DNA of 64,000 nt. It comes from Nereocystis luetkeana. Its lineage: Eukaryota > Sar > Phaeophyceae > Laminariales > Laminariaceae. The position numbers and the translations under genes are program-made. The notes beneath the pieces are model-generated. The model searched no databases, was not told where the DNA came from, and saw only the letters and a list, made by a program, of their open reading frames with translations. The DNA is taken from NCBI GenBank assembly GCA_031213475.1, contig JARUPZ010000017.1, forward strand, positions 2,016,669 through 2,080,668, written 5' to 3'. Positions 63,955 through 64,000 of this stretch are shown here, piece after piece. The stretch's first letter is position 1. Every line of letters begins with the position of its first letter.

Positions 63955-64000
63955 GGTTCCTACCGCCAGCAGGTTTTACTGCTGCCAGCAGGTTGCTCTG

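Overview
This window looks like repeat-dense nuclear DNA from a eukaryote. I found no convincing host gene, tRNA gene, rRNA gene or CRISPR array in 64 kb. Almost every recognisable stretch is a transposable element, a piece of one, or simple-sequence DNA. The mix of Ty1/copia, Ty3/gypsy, LINEs with (AAC)n or (AC)n tails, tRNA-headed SINEs, CAG runs and very long G or C runs would fit a photosynthetic stramenopile such as a brown alga. That assignment is a guess from style and memory of similar element proteins, not a search.

Layout. 0-5 kb: two satellites (units of about 70 bp and 26 bp), one holding a SINE. 5-13 kb: poly(C)-ended repeats, short palindromic MITEs and microsatellites. 12.9-13.6 kb: a long inverted duplication. 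13.8-19 kb: nested MITEs, CAG and GACA microsatellites and weak ORFs. 19-25.5 kb: two LINE-B copies broken up by MITEs and SINEs. 25.5-28 kb: small unrecognised ORFs and two SINEs. 28.5-34 kb: two LINE-A copies in opposite orientation, each interrupted by another LINE 3' end. 34.4-41.1 kb: a Ty1/copia fossil with both LTRs. 43.2-44.3 kb: a Ty3/gypsy fossil fragment, then GC-rich repeats. 46-47 kb: poly(C)-ended repeats, one split by a MITE. 47.7-51.6 kb: the most complete LINE-B copy. 52-57 kb: LINE-A ends, a LINE-C remnant and huge AGT and AAC microsatellites. 57-64 kb: LINE-B ends, SINEs and many MITEs.

Family names used here: MITE-TA (about 104 bp, ends TACGGGGGACC, TA-flanked), MITE-TTAA (about 95 bp, piggyBac-like CCC ends in TTAA), MITE-E (about 250 bp, ends GTTCTACGATAGAGG), MITE-H (about 300 bp, ends CAATCTGGGAGAAGG), SINE-1, SINE-2, LINE-A, LINE-B and LINE-C.

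The most unusual signal is not a gene. The nine-base palindrome TACCWGGTA occurs 28 times by my count, against about 0.5 expected. Where the same repeat can be compared with and without it, the motif is a clean 7-bp insertion: CCWGG plus a duplicated TA. Other TA-bounded micro-motifs (TATTAATA, TACGAGTA, TACAGTA) behave similarly and chain together end to end. They look like excision footprints, or tiny insertions, of TA-targeting DNA transposons that have passed through this DNA many times.
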